NCBI RefSeq assembly: GCF_006770285.1
Contig: NZ_CP017195.1
Span: 1,178,001-1,242,000 of the forward strand
Direction of reading: 5' to 3'
Length of the DNA: 64,000 nucleotides
Source: Lactococcus paracarnosus
GTDB taxonomy: Bacteria > Bacillota > Bacilli > Lactobacillales > Streptococcaceae
The notes below the pieces were generated by a model. That model saw nothing but the letters and a program-made list of their open reading frames with translations, was not told the origin of the DNA and did not search any database. Position numbers and translations under genes: made by a program. Shown one piece after another: positions 38,911 through 49,504 of this stretch. Each line of letters opens with the position of its first letter. Position 1 is the first letter of the stretch.

Positions 38911-40117
38911 TGTTGCCATCGTTACTCTTTTCTTTTACATAATTATAAATAGCTTCTGGCCGGTTAATTAGGTTGCCCCTAACGATTTCCAGTTCAATCG
39001 TATGATAGAGTTTACCAATACCTGGCCCTGGTTTGATGCCAAATTTGGTCATAATTTCTCCAGCAGAAACCGCAATGTCTTTTTTATGTCGGATCTGCAG
39101 CTGCGCATCAAGTACTGTAATCCGCTCAAAATCAGTTTCAAGATCTTGTGCAGCAACCATCTCTTCAACTAAATCTAAGCTCGACTTACCAAGCAGATAA
39201 AGTGATTCTTGTGTGAACTGACTTGTTTGTCGGATATGATAGGCCTTCAAAAAGTTGGTCACATCTGTCGAAAAATCCCGAGATACTTTCCACTGCTTCA
39301 TCAAAAATTTGCCATCTAAATAGCCAAGTTGATAAAGTAAATAGCCCCATGCTTGGACAGAATTTGTAAACACAAAGTCTTCTGGTATTGACAGCATCTT
39401 TAAGAGGGCTAATTCATTTGAAAGGCCTGGTAAATAGTCAGACGCCTCTATTGCTAAAAGTGCCTTAAGCCCTTTTTGCCAATGGTTTGCAATTAACAAC
39501 TTATCCAGTTCAATAAAAATACGTTCAATTGAAATTTTTTCTAGCAAATAAGCCTGGGCTTTCATGGCCTCAAACGTATCAGATGCTAAATCAAAATTAA
39601 GTGTCGCACTAAATCTGAGGCCACGCATGATTCTTAAGGCATCTTCTGTGAAGCGTTCTGACGGCTTACCAACTGCGCGAAGGACTTGTCTGTCTAAATC
39701 GCTTAGCCCATCATAGAGGTCGATAATCTCCCCGTCATTTGCAAGTGCAAAAGCATTGATTGTAAAATCACGTCTTAGCAAATCTTCTGACAGTTGACGT
39801 ACAAAGTTAACATGAGCTGGTCGTCGATAATCGACGTAGATATCTTCTGTCCGAAATGTCGTGATTTCATATTCGCCATCTTGTGCCAAAACAAGTACCG
39901 TACCATGCTCGATACCGATATCAATTGTATGCTCAAATATCTGCTTAATCTCTGACGGATAGGCACTTGTTGCGATATCAACATCATGAATCTGCCGATT
40001 GAGTAGCACGTCACGCACACTGCCACCGACAAAATACGCTTCATAACCAAAATCTCGAATTTTTTGCAAAATCGGCAGAGCTTTTACAAACTCCGCCGGC
40101 ATCTTCTCTAATCTCAT
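38903..40117 (-). CDS. cca: CCA tRNA nucleotidyltransferase
   Basis: Adds or repairs the 3' CCA of tRNAs without a template. It has 404 residues. The class II nucleotidyltransferase motif [20 protein letters not shown] with the two catalytic Asp is near the N-terminus, followed by [24 protein letters not shown] and [12 protein letters not shown] motifs. The start overlaps the dapB stop by 4 bases. The gene belongs to the operon running from rimM to the ABC-F gene. Confidence 0.95.
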   Translation of the reverse strand: MRLEKMPAEFVKALPILQKIRDFGYEAYFVGGSVRDVLLNRQIHDVDIATSAYPSEIKQIFEHTIDIGIEHGTVLVLAQDGEYEITTFRTEDIYVDYRRPAHVNFVRQLSEDLLRRDFTINAFALANDGEIIDLYDGLSDLDRQVLRAVGKPSERFTEDALRIMRGLRFSATLNFDLASDTFEAMKAQAYLLEKISIERIFIELDKLLIANHWQKGLKALLAIEASDYLPGLSNELALLKMLSIPEDFVFTNSVQAWGYLLYQLGYLDGKFLMKQWKVSRDFSTDVTNFLKAYHIRQTSQFTQESLYLLGKSSLDLVEEMVAAQDLETDFERITVLDAQLQIRHKKDIAVSAGEIMTKFGIKPGPGIGKLYHTIELEIVRGNLINRPEAIYNYVKEKSNDGNND

Positions 40118-40878
40118 AACAGACAGTCTAATCCATAAACCAAGGCATCGATTTCAACAACTTTTTTGATACCGATATTAACGCCACCCATGAAAGAGAC
40201 ACGATCGTAGGAATCATGACGGATGGTTAAGCCTTCTCCTTTAGCACCAAAAATAACTTCTTGGTGGGCAACAAGACCTGGCAAGCGAACAGAATGAATT
40301 CTCATGCCATCAAATTCGGCACCTCTTGCACCTGGGATCGTCTCAACTTCATCAGTAGCACCCTGCTGTTTAGATTGACGTGTTTCTTTAATCAGTTCTG
40401 CCGTCTTAATGGCTGTACCTGATGGTGCATCTTTTTTGTTGTCATGGTGTAACTCGATAATCTCTACATCAGGGAAATATTGGGCTGCCTTTTGGGCAAA
40501 TTCCATCAACAAAATTGCACCAATAGCGAAATTAGGCGCAATGAGGCCACCTACTTTTTTCTCTTTTGATAAGGCGATGAGCTCTGAAATTTGTGCTTCT
40601 GTGAAGCCAGTCGTACCAACGACAGGACAAAAGCCATTTTCCAAGGCAAATTTAGTATTGTCAAAAGCAACTGTAGGGATTGTGAAATCGACCCATACAT
40701 CTGCTTCAAATCCGATGAGTTCAGTTTTGTCATTAAAGACAGGAACGCCATCAACTATTTTTTCATTTGTTAGGGGATCTACCAAAGCGACTAATTCAAG
40801 ATTAGTATCTTCTTTTACCATCTCCACTGCTGTTGAGCCCATACGGCCTTTGAAACCCGCTATAATTACTTTAATCAT
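40114..40878 (-). CDS. dapB: 4-hydroxy-tetrahydrodipicolinate reductase
   Basis: NAD(P)H-dependent step of the lysine/diaminopimelate pathway. It has 254 residues. [14 protein letters not shown] forms the nucleotide loop. [22 protein letters not shown] and the catalytic [15 protein letters not shown] motif are present, with [20 protein letters not shown] near the end. It shares one base with degV. No other lysine gene lies in the window. Confidence 0.96.
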   Translation of the reverse strand: MIKVIIAGFKGRMGSTAVEMVKEDTNLELVALVDPLTNEKIVDGVPVFNDKTELIGFEADVWVDFTIPTVAFDNTKFALENGFCPVVGTTGFTEAQISELIALSKEKKVGGLIAPNFAIGAILLMEFAQKAAQYFPDVEIIELHHDNKKDAPSGTAIKTAELIKETRQSKQQGATDEVETIPGARGAEFDGMRIHSVRLPGLVAHQEVIFGAKGEGLTIRHDSYDRVSFMGGVNIGIKKVVEIDALVYGLDCLL

Positions 40879-41723
40879 TATGTTAATTTCGGACTAATAC
40901 CAAATCCGAGTGCTCCTTCCCCTAAATGTGTGCCAATCACCGCACCAAAGCTTGCGATTGAGACATCAAAGCCTTTTTCTGTCAATTCTTGCGCGACATC
41001 TTTCGCCGTTTCTGGAATATTTGAGTGAATCACATAAACCTTATAATCTCCTGATTTTGTTGTTTCTGACAGAATCTTATACAGTTTTTTAAATGCCTTC
41101 TTGCTTGTCCTGATTTTTTCATAGACAACGATTTTACCAGCTTCATCAAACCGTAGAATCGGTTTGATATTCAACAAGTTGCCAATTATTGCAGCACCAT
41201 TTGATAGTCTACCACCCTTGACCAGATGATCTAAATCATCCACGATAATAAAGGCTGTTGTTTTAGAAATAATTTCAGTTAGTTCTGTAAGAATGAAGTC
41301 AAATGACGCATTTGTCTTGGTCATATTAGCCGTCATTTCAACCATGTAGCCTAAGGGTGCTGACGTGATGATGGTGTCTGGAAAGGCAATTGTTAACTCC
41401 GTATAATCATCTTTAAGATATTGGATATTTTGCCAAAATCCTGAAATACCAGATGACAAAAACAGACCCACAACATGTGTATAGTTTTCCGCTACTAGTT
41501 TGTCGAGTAATACGGTCAGATCATGCATACTTGGCTGGCTCGTTTTTGGTAGTTCAGCAGATGCGGCCATTTTCTCATAAAATGCTGAGTCTGTTAACGT
41601 CTTTCCTTCAATATAGGTCTGACCGTCTATAAATATAGGGATATCAAGCACAAAAACGTTATCTTTTGCCTTGATGTCATCGTCTAAAAATGCTGAGCTA
41701 TCTGTAATAATCGCAGTCTTCAT
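40878..41723 (-). CDS. DegV family fatty-acid-binding protein
   Basis: A 281-residue DegV protein. The N-terminal [12 protein letters not shown] and [14 protein letters not shown] motifs bind the fatty acid carboxylate. [34 protein letters not shown] and the C-terminal [17 protein letters not shown] are family marks. Relatives (FakB) present fatty acids to the kinase FakA; FakA is not in this window. It lies in the rimM-to-ABC-F operon. Confidence 0.93.
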   Translation of the reverse strand: MKTAIITDSSAFLDDDIKAKDNVFVLDIPIFIDGQTYIEGKTLTDSAFYEKMAASAELPKTSQPSMHDLTVLLDKLVAENYTHVVGLFLSSGISGFWQNIQYLKDDYTELTIAFPDTIITSAPLGYMVEMTANMTKTNASFDFILTELTEIISKTTAFIIVDDLDHLVKGGRLSNGAAIIGNLLNIKPILRFDEAGKIVVYEKIRTSKKAFKKLYKILSETTKSGDYKVYVIHSNIPETAKDVAQELTEKGFDVSIASFGAVIGTHLGEGALGFGISPKLT

Positions 41724-41729
41724 ACAGCC

Positions 41730-42110
41730 TTAAAACTCCAAGCTAACGCCTGGTTGATCCAAAGCAATTTCAGTTATTTCATAAGTCATACGCTGTAATA
41801 AATCAAATAAAGGCGCTGCCAATTCTGACATTTCTTCTTGAGATAATTGTTCTTTATTTTCGATGACCTGTCCACGGATGATACTTAATTGACCGACGTT
41901 ACCTGAAATAACAAGATTTTCAAGAACAATCATAAAAGACAAGAGACCATTAATCGCTGTATCTGTATCTGCTAAATTCTCAACTTGATCAACGAGTTGG
42001 AATTGGACATTTAATGCTGTTTCTGGTGTCCCATTTTCTTCTTCCCACGCTAAATTTCTAGCATCATAGTGGAATTGGTGGACAAATTCTTTTTCGCGCT
42101 CAATATTCAT
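41730..42110 (-). CDS. DUF1149 family protein
   Basis: A 126-residue acidic cytosolic protein of DUF1149, a family of lactococci and streptococci without a known function. It has an N-terminal helix (MNIEREKEFVHQFHYDARN) and a middle domain with NGLLSFMIVLENLVISG, which resembles the SecB-like fold suggested for the family. Its start overlaps the HAD gene by 11 bases. Confidence 0.85.
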   Translation of the reverse strand: MNIEREKEFVHQFHYDARNLAWEEENGTPETALNVQFQLVDQVENLADTDTAINGLLSFMIVLENLVISGNVGQLSIIRGQVIENKEQLSQEEMSELAAPLFDLLQRMTYEITEIALDQPGVSLEF

Positions 42111-42702
42111 TTTTAAAGTTCTCCCATTTTGTCACTGTGTAATCTGCGTTTAGTTCATTTGCTTGAAAAAATCCAGCATCGTCAAATAAAATCGTTTTGA
42201 TACCAGCATTTTGTCCTGCTAAAATATCTAATGGCCTATCGCCCACCATAACAGTCTGATCAAGTTTTAACTGATACTTATTTATCAGATAAGTCAAACT
42301 CTCCGGATCAGGCTTTCTGGCAAAGTGGTTATCACTTGTAATAATTTCAGTAAATAACGGGCTCAGCTCACCTAAATAGGCGTATGTCTTATCATCTCGA
42401 TGACTCAGTATAAAATGTTGCCCACCAGTATCGATTATCTGCTTTAAGATAGCAGGAATTCCTGGATAAGAGGCAACCTGAGTTTGCAAAGCTGTTTCCA
42501 ACTGATGATAGTCATCAAGTAGGGCATCTGTGCCATATTGCTTGGCAAATTCTCGAATTGAATACTTTTTGATGAAATAAGCCAAATCCCCATCATAGTG
42601 TATCTGGTGCTTGATCATCACCTGCTTGAGTGCCCTCAGCATGACAGGATAGGTATCAAATAAAGTGCCATCAAAATCCCAGATATAATTTTTTAAGGTC
42701 AT
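42100..42702 (-). CDS. HAD superfamily hydrolase, subfamily IA (phosphatase)
   Basis: A 200-residue phosphatase-like protein. Motif I is WDFDGTLFDTYP near the N-terminus, motif II is HFILSHRDD, motif III is the Lys in ARKPDPESL, and motif IV is VMVGDRPLDILAG. The cap domain is helical. Phosphoglycolate phosphatase-like activity is the usual annotation, but the substrate is open. It is packed between trmD and DUF1149. Confidence 0.9.
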   Translation of the reverse strand: MTLKNYIWDFDGTLFDTYPVMLRALKQVMIKHQIHYDGDLAYFIKKYSIREFAKQYGTDALLDDYHQLETALQTQVASYPGIPAILKQIIDTGGQHFILSHRDDKTYAYLGELSPLFTEIITSDNHFARKPDPESLTYLINKYQLKLDQTVMVGDRPLDILAGQNAGIKTILFDDAGFFQANELNADYTVTKWENFKNEY

Positions 42703-42703
42703 T

Positions 42704-43429
42704 TTAATCAGGACTTTCGTTTTCTATCTGTTTAAGTAGCGCACGCTCTTCATCACTAAAGGGATATGCTGCTAACAAATCTGGTCTTAGGCGATGCGTT
42801 TTAGCCAAACTTTCAGTCAGGCGCCACTTGCGAATATTTTCATGATGCCCACTCATGAGGACTTCTGGTACCTTTAACCCTCTAAAGTCTTCTGGTCTTG
42901 TATATTGCGGGTACTCTAATAACCCTGATGAAAAGCTATCTTCTTCGTGACTGGCTTTTTTACCGATCACATCAGGAATTAAGCGCACAGTCGCATCAAT
43001 CATGACACTTGCTGCTACTTCTCCACCTGTTAAGACATAATCACCCAAAGAGACCTCATCTGTCACAAGCGTCTTGATCCGCTCATCAAATCCTTCATAG
43101 TGGCCACATAAGAAAACGACTTGGTCTTCTCCTGCTAACTCCTCAGCAAAGGCTTGATCAAAGGTACGACCAGCAGGGTCCATCATCAATACCCGTGCTC
43201 CTTCATGTGGAAATGAAGCTAAGGTATCAAAGATTGGTTGTGGCATCAGTAGCATGCCTTGTCCACCACCATAAGGCATATCATCAACATGCTTTTGCTT
43301 ATTTGTGGCAAAGTCTCGAAAATTATGAAAGTTAATCTCGATTTTTCCCGACTTTCTCGCCCTACCAACTATCGAATGATCTAAGCTAGAAAACATATCA
43401 GGAAACAAAGTTAAGATATCAATCTGCAT
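42704..43429 (-). CDS. trmD: tRNA (guanine37-N1)-methyltransferase
   Basis: Makes m1G37 next to the anticodon, which prevents frameshifting. It has 241 residues from the ATG at 43427-43429 ([13 protein letters not shown]); the longer frame starts inside rimM. The SPOUT trefoil-knot motifs [27 protein letters not shown] and [13 protein letters not shown] are present. It begins one base after the rimM stop codon. Confidence 0.96.
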   Translation of the reverse strand: MQIDILTLFPDMFSSLDHSIVGRARKSGKIEINFHNFRDFATNKQKHVDDMPYGGGQGMLLMPQPIFDTLASFPHEGARVLMMDPAGRTFDQAFAEELAGEDQVVFLCGHYEGFDERIKTLVTDEVSLGDYVLTGGEVAASVMIDATVRLIPDVIGKKASHEEDSFSSGLLEYPQYTRPEDFRGLKVPEVLMSGHHENIRKWRLTESLAKTHRLRPDLLAAYPFSDEERALLKQIENESPD

Positions 43430-43430
43430 C

Positions 43431-43946
43431 CTAATCATCCAATCCTTCTGGAATGTCAACGGTCACACGTTTTGCGACAATATCAACCGTCAAGATGACT
43501 GATTCAATAAATGGCAGGAGTAAGTCCTTTTTGCCTTTACGTTTGATCACCCAAACATCGTTTGCACCAGGCTGCAGGATTTCTGAAACTGTCCCGATTT
43601 CTACCTCGTTTTCGAAAACAGTAATACCGATGATATCATCATAGTAAAACTCGTCATCACTCTCCAGTTCTCCGCGATTTTCAGCCGCGATTTTTAATGA
43701 AAAATCACGATATTTTTCGACATCATTAATACTATACATACCTTCAAACTTGATGATATCTAGATTTTTTTGTTTTCGATGTGTCTTGACTTTCAGCATC
43801 CTAACAAATTTATCTTGTTTATCAAATAAAGCCAGTTCAGCATTTTTTTGATAGCGTTCCTCTGCGAAATCCGTTACCGAAATCACGCGCACTTCACCTT
43901 GTAACCCCTGTGTGTTTACAATCGTTCCTACTATGTAATAATCCAT
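43431..43946 (-). CDS. rimM: Ribosome maturation factor RimM
   Basis: Assists 30S subunit assembly by binding S19. It has 171 residues. The N-terminal domain is [20 protein letters not shown]; the C-terminal PRC-barrel has [17 protein letters not shown] and [14 protein letters not shown]. It is the first gene of a minus-strand operon. Its usual upstream partners rpsP and khpA are found 17 kb away at 60.7-61.4 kb. Confidence 0.95.
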   Translation of the reverse strand: MDYYIVGTIVNTQGLQGEVRVISVTDFAEERYQKNAELALFDKQDKFVRMLKVKTHRKQKNLDIIKFEGMYSINDVEKYRDFSLKIAAENRGELESDDEFYYDDIIGITVFENEVEIGTVSEILQPGANDVWVIKRKGKKDLLLPFIESVILTVDIVAKRVTVDIPEGLDD

Positions 43947-44291
43947 TCTTATATTATATCATAAACTTGTAGCCTTACCTAGGTTAATCTACGCTAGATA
44001 CCTCCATTTTAAAGGGTTCTCATAAATATCAAGTAAGTGCTTTAACTCTCAGTTTTCAGTCATGCCATCTCATTGAAAATAGAGCATAGTCTATTTTCAA
44101 TTTTGCAATTCATCATTATCCATACAAGTATACATTATTTATCCGCCACTATTTTTTGTGGCTTTACTGTTTTCAGTCATTTTGATATACCTAATAAAAA
44201 GGAATGATCTTTTAATTTTCACACCAACTTTTCATTTAATTTTCTAAAGTATATATTTATTATTATTTTATAATTTGATATACTCTAGTTT
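43947..44291. other. Gene-free AT-rich interval between rimM and the SpoIIM-like gene
   Basis: It holds the minus-strand promoter region of rimM (TATAAT-like, next to 43950-43960). A perfect 10-bp inverted repeat TTGAAAATAG/CTATTTTCAA lies at 44073-44100 with an 8-base loop followed by TTTTG. The probable promoter of the SpoIIM-like gene is also here. No open frame was recognised. Confidence 0.6.
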
Positions 44292-44903
44292 ATGATAAAC
44301 TATAATAATAAATTTAAAAACCTACTCTCAATAAATTGGGCATTATTGAAAAAATTTTTGATGCTATTTATCTTTTTTATCGCGCTAAGTTTTTTTCTAT
44401 CTTATTTGATCAAACCTAACATACATGACTTTTTAAATTTAGCAGATCGTCATAACAAATTAGAAATCACATCAGATAGCCTTACAAAATTTGTACAATA
44501 TAGTATCAATAACGGGTTAAAAGTTCCTTTTCAAATGCTGCTTTTATCCTTGATCCCTCTGCCATTTCTTTATTTTTTCCCTGTAATTTTAACAGCTATC
44601 GTGACAGGAATTGTTTTATACATCCCTTTTATGGCTGAGTTAGCGGGTAAAGTCTCTTTTTCAAATATACTATTAGGTTTATTACCACATATAATTATAG
44701 AAGTTTTTGGCTTTCTAATTGTTGCTTGTGGGGCTTATTATATTAATCAAAGTATCCGTAGTAAACTATTTAAAAAGATACCAATTCAGATGACATTTAT
44801 AGCAAGCATTAACCATTTTTTATTGACTTATTGTTTAGTTGCATTACCATCCTTTATTATTGCTGCTTTTATTGAAGCATTTATTACACCATTATTTAGT
44901 TAA
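44292..44903 (+). CDS. SpoIIM (stage II sporulation protein M) family membrane protein
   Basis: A 203-residue integral membrane protein with five to six hydrophobic helices. It resembles the SpoIIM family in the GLLPHIIIEVFGFLIVACGA stretch and the loop before it. Non-sporulating bacteria carry such proteins with no known role. It stands alone on the plus strand, is more AT-rich than the surrounding core genes and has no visible Shine-Dalgarno site. A TATACT element (44279-44284) ends 7 bases before the ATG, so a very short or absent leader is possible. It ends at a clear terminator. Confidence 0.75.
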   Translation: MINYNNKFKNLLSINWALLKKFLMLFIFFIALSFFLSYLIKPNIHDFLNLADRHNKLEITSDSLTKFVQYSINNGLKVPFQMLLLSLIPLPFLYFFPVILTAIVTGIVLYIPFMAELAGKVSFSNILLGLLPHIIIEVFGFLIVACGAYYINQSIRSKLFKKIPIQMTFIASINHFLLTYCLVALPSFIIAAFIEAFITPLFS

Positions 44904-44965
44904 GTCATTTTTTTATAGACCGTTTGCAAACGAACTATGGTCCTCATACTCAAGGTAAGTTATAG

Positions 44966-44993
44966 TCATCAAGTATTTGCTTGATGATTTTTT
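44966..44993 (+). terminator. Intrinsic terminator after the SpoIIM-like gene
   Basis: TCATCAAG pairs with CTTGATGA (8 bp) around a 6-base loop and is followed by six T, 63 bases after the stop codon. Confidence 0.85.
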
Positions 44994-45144
44994 CTTTATC
45001 ATCATATTTGCCATAGGAAATTTAAAGAAAAAACTTTAAATTTAATAGTTGGCATAAAATATAGACATATGCGTCATCTTACTTATGCTGTTCTGAGTGA
45101 TCTTATTAACTTGAGATAACTCCCTCTCTACCCAAACGATTTAA

Positions 45145-45225
45145 GCGACCAAAGGGAATCGAACCCTATATTTGTACGAAGCTAAATTGTACATGTTTAT
45201 CCTAGTGTCTACCAAGACTGGTCGC
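45145..45225 (-). other. Degenerate tRNA-like element
   Basis: Eighty-one bases on the minus strand start GCGACCA and end TGGTCGC, a perfect 7-bp acceptor stem. A standard T-arm precedes the 3' end: loop TTCGATT with stem TAGGG/CCCTT, one mismatch. A D-arm-like GTC-TTGGTA-GAC follows the acceptor. The anticodon position has a 5-bp stem TGTAC/GTACA but an 11-base loop, so no normal anticodon can be named. No CCA is encoded. It may be a decayed tRNA gene, a tRNA-mimicking RNA or a scar of integration. Confidence 0.5.
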
Positions 45226-45340
45226 TGACAAGTAAGCTATTAACAGATTGGCTTACTGTGATAAAACAAGCAAAACTTAGGATAACTCAACCAGCCTATA
45301 CCTCAGCTTAGGCTCATTTCTCTCCGTGTTTTGCTCCATC

Positions 45341-45364
45341 AATCGTACTAAATTTAGTACGATT
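45341..45364. repeat. 24-bp perfect palindrome downstream of the citrate operon
   Basis: AATCGTACTAAA is followed by its exact reverse complement. The central CTAAATTTAG also occurs in the 12-bp palindrome at 53209-53220, just upstream of citM. It could be an operator or an RNA hairpin; it has no T run in either direction to make a terminator. Confidence 0.6.
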
Positions 45365-45413
45365 TTGGTGGCAGTTCTTTTTGCTATCTCAATCCTTAAC
45401 AGATTGCCAATTT

Positions 45414-46760
45414 TTAGAGCGTATCAGTTAACAAGTCCAAAAAGATAGTAAGTATTAATAAGTCTGCTGCCCCACCCATACTAAGATTTTGACGCATGAA
45501 ATCTTGATCTAGCTGATGTATATAGGCTTTCCCTGCTGTTGTTTTTGCACCTCCTAAGTCAAAAAAGTGAGTGACTTGTTCTTGGAGATTATCCAGTACG
45601 TGAATACCACCAGCCCGTTTAATCAAGTTAGTATCTTTTATAGAGGTGGCGATTAACATCAGTGTATCCAATAAGCGATCATTCATCGTCCCTTTTCTAT
45701 TTTTTAGATAGGGGAGTGCTAAATCAAACACAACTGGAAATCCCTTTTCAGCTTCACCACGGACACCTGTTATACCATAGGTCAAAAATTGATTTTCACC
45801 TGCTGTCAACGGATGCTTATTGGTGAAATCTGAAAAATCTCGCTGAGTCAATCCAGCTAACATCTGGCAGATGATTTCAGGTAGCTTAAGTGCCACCTGC
45901 TTCTGATAAACACTGGCTGAAAAAAGGATCCCTAATGAAAAAATAGCCCCTTTATGTGTATTGACATGCTGAGTCGTGTTTAACATCGTTGTTTCCGCCT
46001 TAATTCCCTCCTCTCTTATTTCTTGAAATAGCTTCGGTAAGGACTTTGGCCAGGACAGGCTGATGTCGTATAAGTCTGAAAAGTAAGCCTGCAAACTCAA
46101 GGCACTATCCATAAAAAGGAAGGCATCCATATCCTGATGACTCCCCTGACTACTCGGATCTACCAAGCCAGGTTTTGGTGTAACAGATACTTCATAGAGC
46201 ATTGCACGAATAGCAGACGATACCCATTTCTCTTTATCTTGTCTGACATAGCCTAGATATATGGCGTCTAACGCTTTTCGAATCGCAATCCAAGGATGCT
46301 TTTGTGATCTAGCACAAACTTTTGCCAAGTCCCCACATACATAGCAAGTCCGGTGTGGTAATCCTAACGTTGTCCTAGACAAGTGACTACCATCAGCTAC
46401 CAAAATATCCACATCAAATAAACGCCCTAACGCAAAATTCGTCTCAAATGCAACTGCTGTTTTCTTACAAGTATTAGCGTCAGCATCTGCAACAAAAATC
46501 GCTTCTGGTCCTGTCTGAAAGTCAAGATGTATCACTTGCCACTGAGGTGTAAACAGCTTAGCCAGCTTTTGGATACCGGATTGAAAAATGACCTGTATCT
46601 GACGACTATTTTTAATATTTCCTGCTATATTCAAGGTTATCGAGATGGTCGTCACATCTGGAAACCGTTGCCTAACCTCGTGCAGTCTTGCAACACGTTG
46701 TGTTTTATTGGCAAGAATGTCAGTCAGGTTTACTGATTTACCCTTAGCAAAAATAGACAT
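45414..46760 (-). CDS. citXG: Fused CitX-CitG: citrate lyase prosthetic-group transferase and synthase
   Basis: A bifunctional 448-residue protein. The N-terminal CitX part (about 1-165; LTDILANKTQRVARLHEV and TTLGLPHRTCYVCG) attaches the phosphoribosyl-dephospho-CoA arm to CitD. The C-terminal CitG part (about 175-448; VTPKPGLVDPSSQGSHQDMD) makes the triphosphoribosyl-dephospho-CoA precursor. The fusion also occurs in other lactic acid bacteria. The ATG at 46758-46760 is used; its ribosome site is in the last codons of citF. It is the last gene of the cit operon. Confidence 0.9.
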   Translation of the reverse strand: MSIFAKGKSVNLTDILANKTQRVARLHEVRQRFPDVTTISITLNIAGNIKNSRQIQVIFQSGIQKLAKLFTPQWQVIHLDFQTGPEAIFVADADANTCKKTAVAFETNFALGRLFDVDILVADGSHLSRTTLGLPHRTCYVCGDLAKVCARSQKHPWIAIRKALDAIYLGYVRQDKEKWVSSAIRAMLYEVSVTPKPGLVDPSSQGSHQDMDAFLFMDSALSLQAYFSDLYDISLSWPKSLPKLFQEIREEGIKAETTMLNTTQHVNTHKGAIFSLGILFSASVYQKQVALKLPEIICQMLAGLTQRDFSDFTNKHPLTAGENQFLTYGITGVRGEAEKGFPVVFDLALPYLKNRKGTMNDRLLDTLMLIATSIKDTNLIKRAGGIHVLDNLQEQVTHFFDLGGAKTTAGKAYIHQLDQDFMRQNLSMGGAADLLILTIFLDLLTDTL

Positions 46761-46767
46761 AATGTGC

Positions 46768-48306
46768 TTACTCTTTGACTTGTTTGATAACATCGATCAG
46801 TGTCCCATCTCGGTACTCAACAAATGCCACAACCTTATCTGTAAAGCTTAAGGGCGTAGGAGTGCCTGTTTTCTCTGTTGCTTTAGCTTGCAGTTCTTGC
46901 ATCGTAAAAATTGGGAGAGCCGGGATATGACTGAGACTAGCTAATAAATCCGTACGTAGTGGATTGATGGCAATCCCAACTTCTGTGACAACCACATCAA
47001 TCGTGTCACCTGGTGTGACAACTGTCGTCACATGAGGAACGATAGTTGCTAGACGACCACGCACTAAAGGCGCTGCAATAATCGTTAACTTTGCCGTCGC
47101 AGCATCTTGGTGACCGCCAATAGCACCACGTATGATACCGTCTGATCCTGTCATAACATTAACATTGAAAGCTGTATCAATTTCTAAGGCAGATAGAATG
47201 ACAATATCTAATTTATCAACCATAGCACCCTTATTAGCAGGATCTGCATACCAAGACGCATCAATCTCTTGTTGGTTCTCATTTTCATGCATTGATTGGG
47301 CAGCGCCACGATCAAAATCTTGAACATCCATCAGCTTACCAACAAGACCTTCTTTTAATAAGTCTACCATCGCGCTGGTAATCCCACCTAAGGCAAATGA
47401 TGCCTTAATTTGCTTATCAAGCATCGATTGACGCAGAAAACGAGAGACTGCTAGTGCTGCACCGCCAGTACCAGTTTGAAATGAGAAACCATCCTTAAAA
47501 TAGGGAGAGTTTGTGATGACTTGATTTACAGTCTGAGCTATTTTCAACTCTTTAGGATCGCTTGTGAAACGTGTTGCCCCAGATCCTATCTTATCTGGAT
47601 CACCAACTGAGGTAATCTTAACAACATAGTCAACCTGAGTTTGTTTGATTGATGCCGGCATGTTGGGATAGGGTACGAGATGATCAGTGACTAAGACAAC
47701 AGTTTGGGCATACTGCGCATCCATCAAGGCATAGCCCAAAGCGCCACATGCTGATGCGCCAACCATGCCATTTGCATTACCCATTTCATCACTATTTGGG
47801 ACACCTAAAAAAGCGACATCAATTTTGATGCTACCCGTCTCAATTGCCCTGGCACGACCACCATGTGAACGTAAAATAACTGGATTTTGTAGCATACCCT
47901 GAGAGACAACCTCGCCTAATTTGCCTCGCATACCAGAAGACGTAATATGTGTGACGACACCTTTCTCTATTGCTTCTACCACGATATCATTCATGATATT
48001 TGTTAAAGATGATGGTGCCAAGGTAAGATTCTTATACCCCAAATCAATCATCAGTCGCATCACCACATTAAAAACATAGTCTCCTTCTCGGAAATGATGG
48101 TGGAAAGAAAGTGTCATGCCATCTTGCACAGTTTTGACGATAACTTCTTCTAAGGTATAGGTACATTTTTCTTTGCCTGTTGTTGCCCGCACTTTAGAGC
48201 CACGTCTCTGTGTGACCACACCCTCATAACTACTATTAGTAAACGGTAGGTAGCCATATCTTTTGGTGAGTTCATCTGGTAGTTCTCGATTTACTTTATT
48301 TTTCAA
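46768..48306 (-). CDS. citF: Citrate lyase alpha subunit (citrate CoA-transferase)
   Basis: Exchanges the acetyl group on the acyl carrier for citrate. It has 512 residues, with [20 protein letters not shown] early and the [14 protein letters not shown] and [15 protein letters not shown] segments late. I choose a TTG start at 48306 ([12 protein letters not shown]) because AAAGGA lies 7 bases upstream. The ATG two codons earlier is only one base from that site. It overlaps citE by 11 bases. Confidence 0.93.
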   Translation of the reverse strand: MKNKVNRELPDELTKRYGYLPFTNSSYEGVVTQRRGSKVRATTGKEKCTYTLEEVIVKTVQDGMTLSFHHHFREGDYVFNVVMRLMIDLGYKNLTLAPSSLTNIMNDIVVEAIEKGVVTHITSSGMRGKLGEVVSQGMLQNPVILRSHGGRARAIETGSIKIDVAFLGVPNSDEMGNANGMVGASACGALGYALMDAQYAQTVVLVTDHLVPYPNMPASIKQTQVDYVVKITSVGDPDKIGSGATRFTSDPKELKIAQTVNQVITNSPYFKDGFSFQTGTGGAALAVSRFLRQSMLDKQIKASFALGGITSAMVDLLKEGLVGKLMDVQDFDRGAAQSMHENENQQEIDASWYADPANKGAMVDKLDIVILSALEIDTAFNVNVMTGSDGIIRGAIGGHQDAATAKLTIIAAPLVRGRLATIVPHVTTVVTPGDTIDVVVTEVGIAINPLRTDLLASLSHIPALPIFTMQELQAKATEKTGTPTPLSFTDKVVAFVEYRDGTLIDVIKQVKE

Positions 48307-49210
48307 TATCATTTCCTTTCTCATCCACAAGGTGAGTTGCTTTAGCTAACTGCAGGACTTTTTCTGCCTGTAAGACGACTGGGCGGTCAATCATTTGACC
48401 ATTAAGTGACAGGACACCTGTTCCTTTTTCAGCTGCAGCTTTGCTGGCCGCAACAACAGCCTGCGCAGCTAGAACTTCACTCTTTGTTGGTTGATAAACC
48501 AGATTGACCAACGGTATTTGCCGAGGGTTAATGACCGATTTACCATCATAGCCCAACTGATGAATCAGCTGCGTTTCACGGATAAAGCCCGCCTCATCAT
48601 TCATATCTGTAAAGACAGTATCAAATGCTGCTATCTTGGCAGCACGCGCGGCATGAAGTACCATATTGCGCGCAAAATGCAATTCTTGACCATCTGGATA
48701 ACGATGTGTCCCCATATCCTTCGTATAGTCCATCCCCGACAGTGCGATTCCCATCATGCGCCCCTGGCAACTCATGGCAATTTCTCTGGCATTCAAGACA
48801 CCAAGCGCTGACTCTATTGCTGCCATTACCTTGGTCTCTCCTGCTTGTCGACCAAATTCTTTTTCTGCTAACAAAATCATGATGGTTAAATCAGTCATCA
48901 TGTCGGCTGTCTCAACTTTAGGCAAGCGGATGACATCTATCCCCGCTTTAACCATGGCTCGAACATCATTTTGCCAATACGGTGTATCCAACCCATTGAT
49001 GCGAACCACAAGCTCTACCTGACCAAAATCAACATTTTTTATCATTTCATAGACTAAATAACGGGCGGTATCTTTTTCAGATATGGCTACCGCATCCTCT
49101 AAATCAAACATGATGGCATCTGCCCCATAAATCCCTGCATCCTTTAACATGGCTGGGTTATTACCAGGTACAAATAGCATCGTCCGACGTAAGCGATCTT
49201 GCTTGAGCAT
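48296..49210 (-). CDS. citE: Citrate lyase beta subunit (citryl-ACP lyase)
   Basis: Splits the citryl-carrier into acetyl-carrier and oxaloacetate. A TIM-barrel of 304 residues. It shows [31 protein letters not shown] (metal-binding Glu/Asp), [31 protein letters not shown] and the Asp in GMDYTKDMG. It begins one base before the end of the citD unit; the two genes abut. Confidence 0.95.
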   Translation of the reverse strand: MLKQDRLRRTMLFVPGNNPAMLKDAGIYGADAIMFDLEDAVAISEKDTARYLVYEMIKNVDFGQVELVVRINGLDTPYWQNDVRAMVKAGIDVIRLPKVETADMMTDLTIMILLAEKEFGRQAGETKVMAAIESALGVLNAREIAMSCQGRMMGIALSGMDYTKDMGTHRYPDGQELHFARNMVLHAARAAKIAAFDTVFTDMNDEAGFIRETQLIHQLGYDGKSVINPRQIPLVNLVYQPTKSEVLAAQAVVAASKAAAEKGTGVLSLNGQMIDRPVVLQAEKVLQLAKATHLVDEKGNDIEK

Positions 49211-49504
49211 TTATAATACCTCCCATTTCGGTTCTTCAACTATGTCTAGTGCACGTTGTACTGCTGCTATCATGCGTGCCTTGATAACACTATCTAAAGC
49301 ACCTTTATCTACGATCTTCACCATTGCATCTGTAATATCATAAGCTGATAGTACTTGTTTGACACGTGCTACTATGGCTTCCCCAAATTGCTTTTTGACG
49401 TCTGATACTAGGTCTATCGTAATCCCAGATTCGTTAGGTGAAATCATGACCTGTACATCTGAAGACTCTAGTGTACCAGCCAAGGCTGTCTTTTTTACTT
49501 CCAT
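49211..49504 (-). CDS. citD: Citrate lyase acyl carrier protein (gamma subunit)
   Basis: A 97-residue carrier bearing the phosphoribosyl-dephospho-CoA group. The modified Ser is expected at Ser14 in AGTLESSDVQV, matching the family position. It overlaps citC by 10 bases and abuts citE. Confidence 0.94.
   Translation of the reverse strand: MEVKKTALAGTLESSDVQVMISPNESGITIDLVSDVKKQFGEAIVARVKQVLSAYDITDAMVKIVDKGALDSVIKARMIAAVQRALDIVEEPKWEVL

Larger units (their letters stand above)
44994..45413. other. Structured gene-free region downstream of the citrate operon
   Basis: It contains a tRNA-like element (45145-45225). GCAAAAC (45270-45276) and GTTTTGC (45328-45334) enclose a smaller AGCCT/AGGCT pair. 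A 24-bp perfect palindrome with arms AATCGTACTAAA lies at 45341-45364. On the minus strand these form the 3' region of the citrate operon. No open frame is convincing and no T-tailed terminator for the operon was found. Confidence 0.6.

Noticed and set aside
45145..45225. tmRNA or selenocysteine tRNA
   Set aside because: The element is far too short for tmRNA, lacks its 5' and tag-reading features, and the 7-bp acceptor and short variable region do not fit tRNA-Sec.
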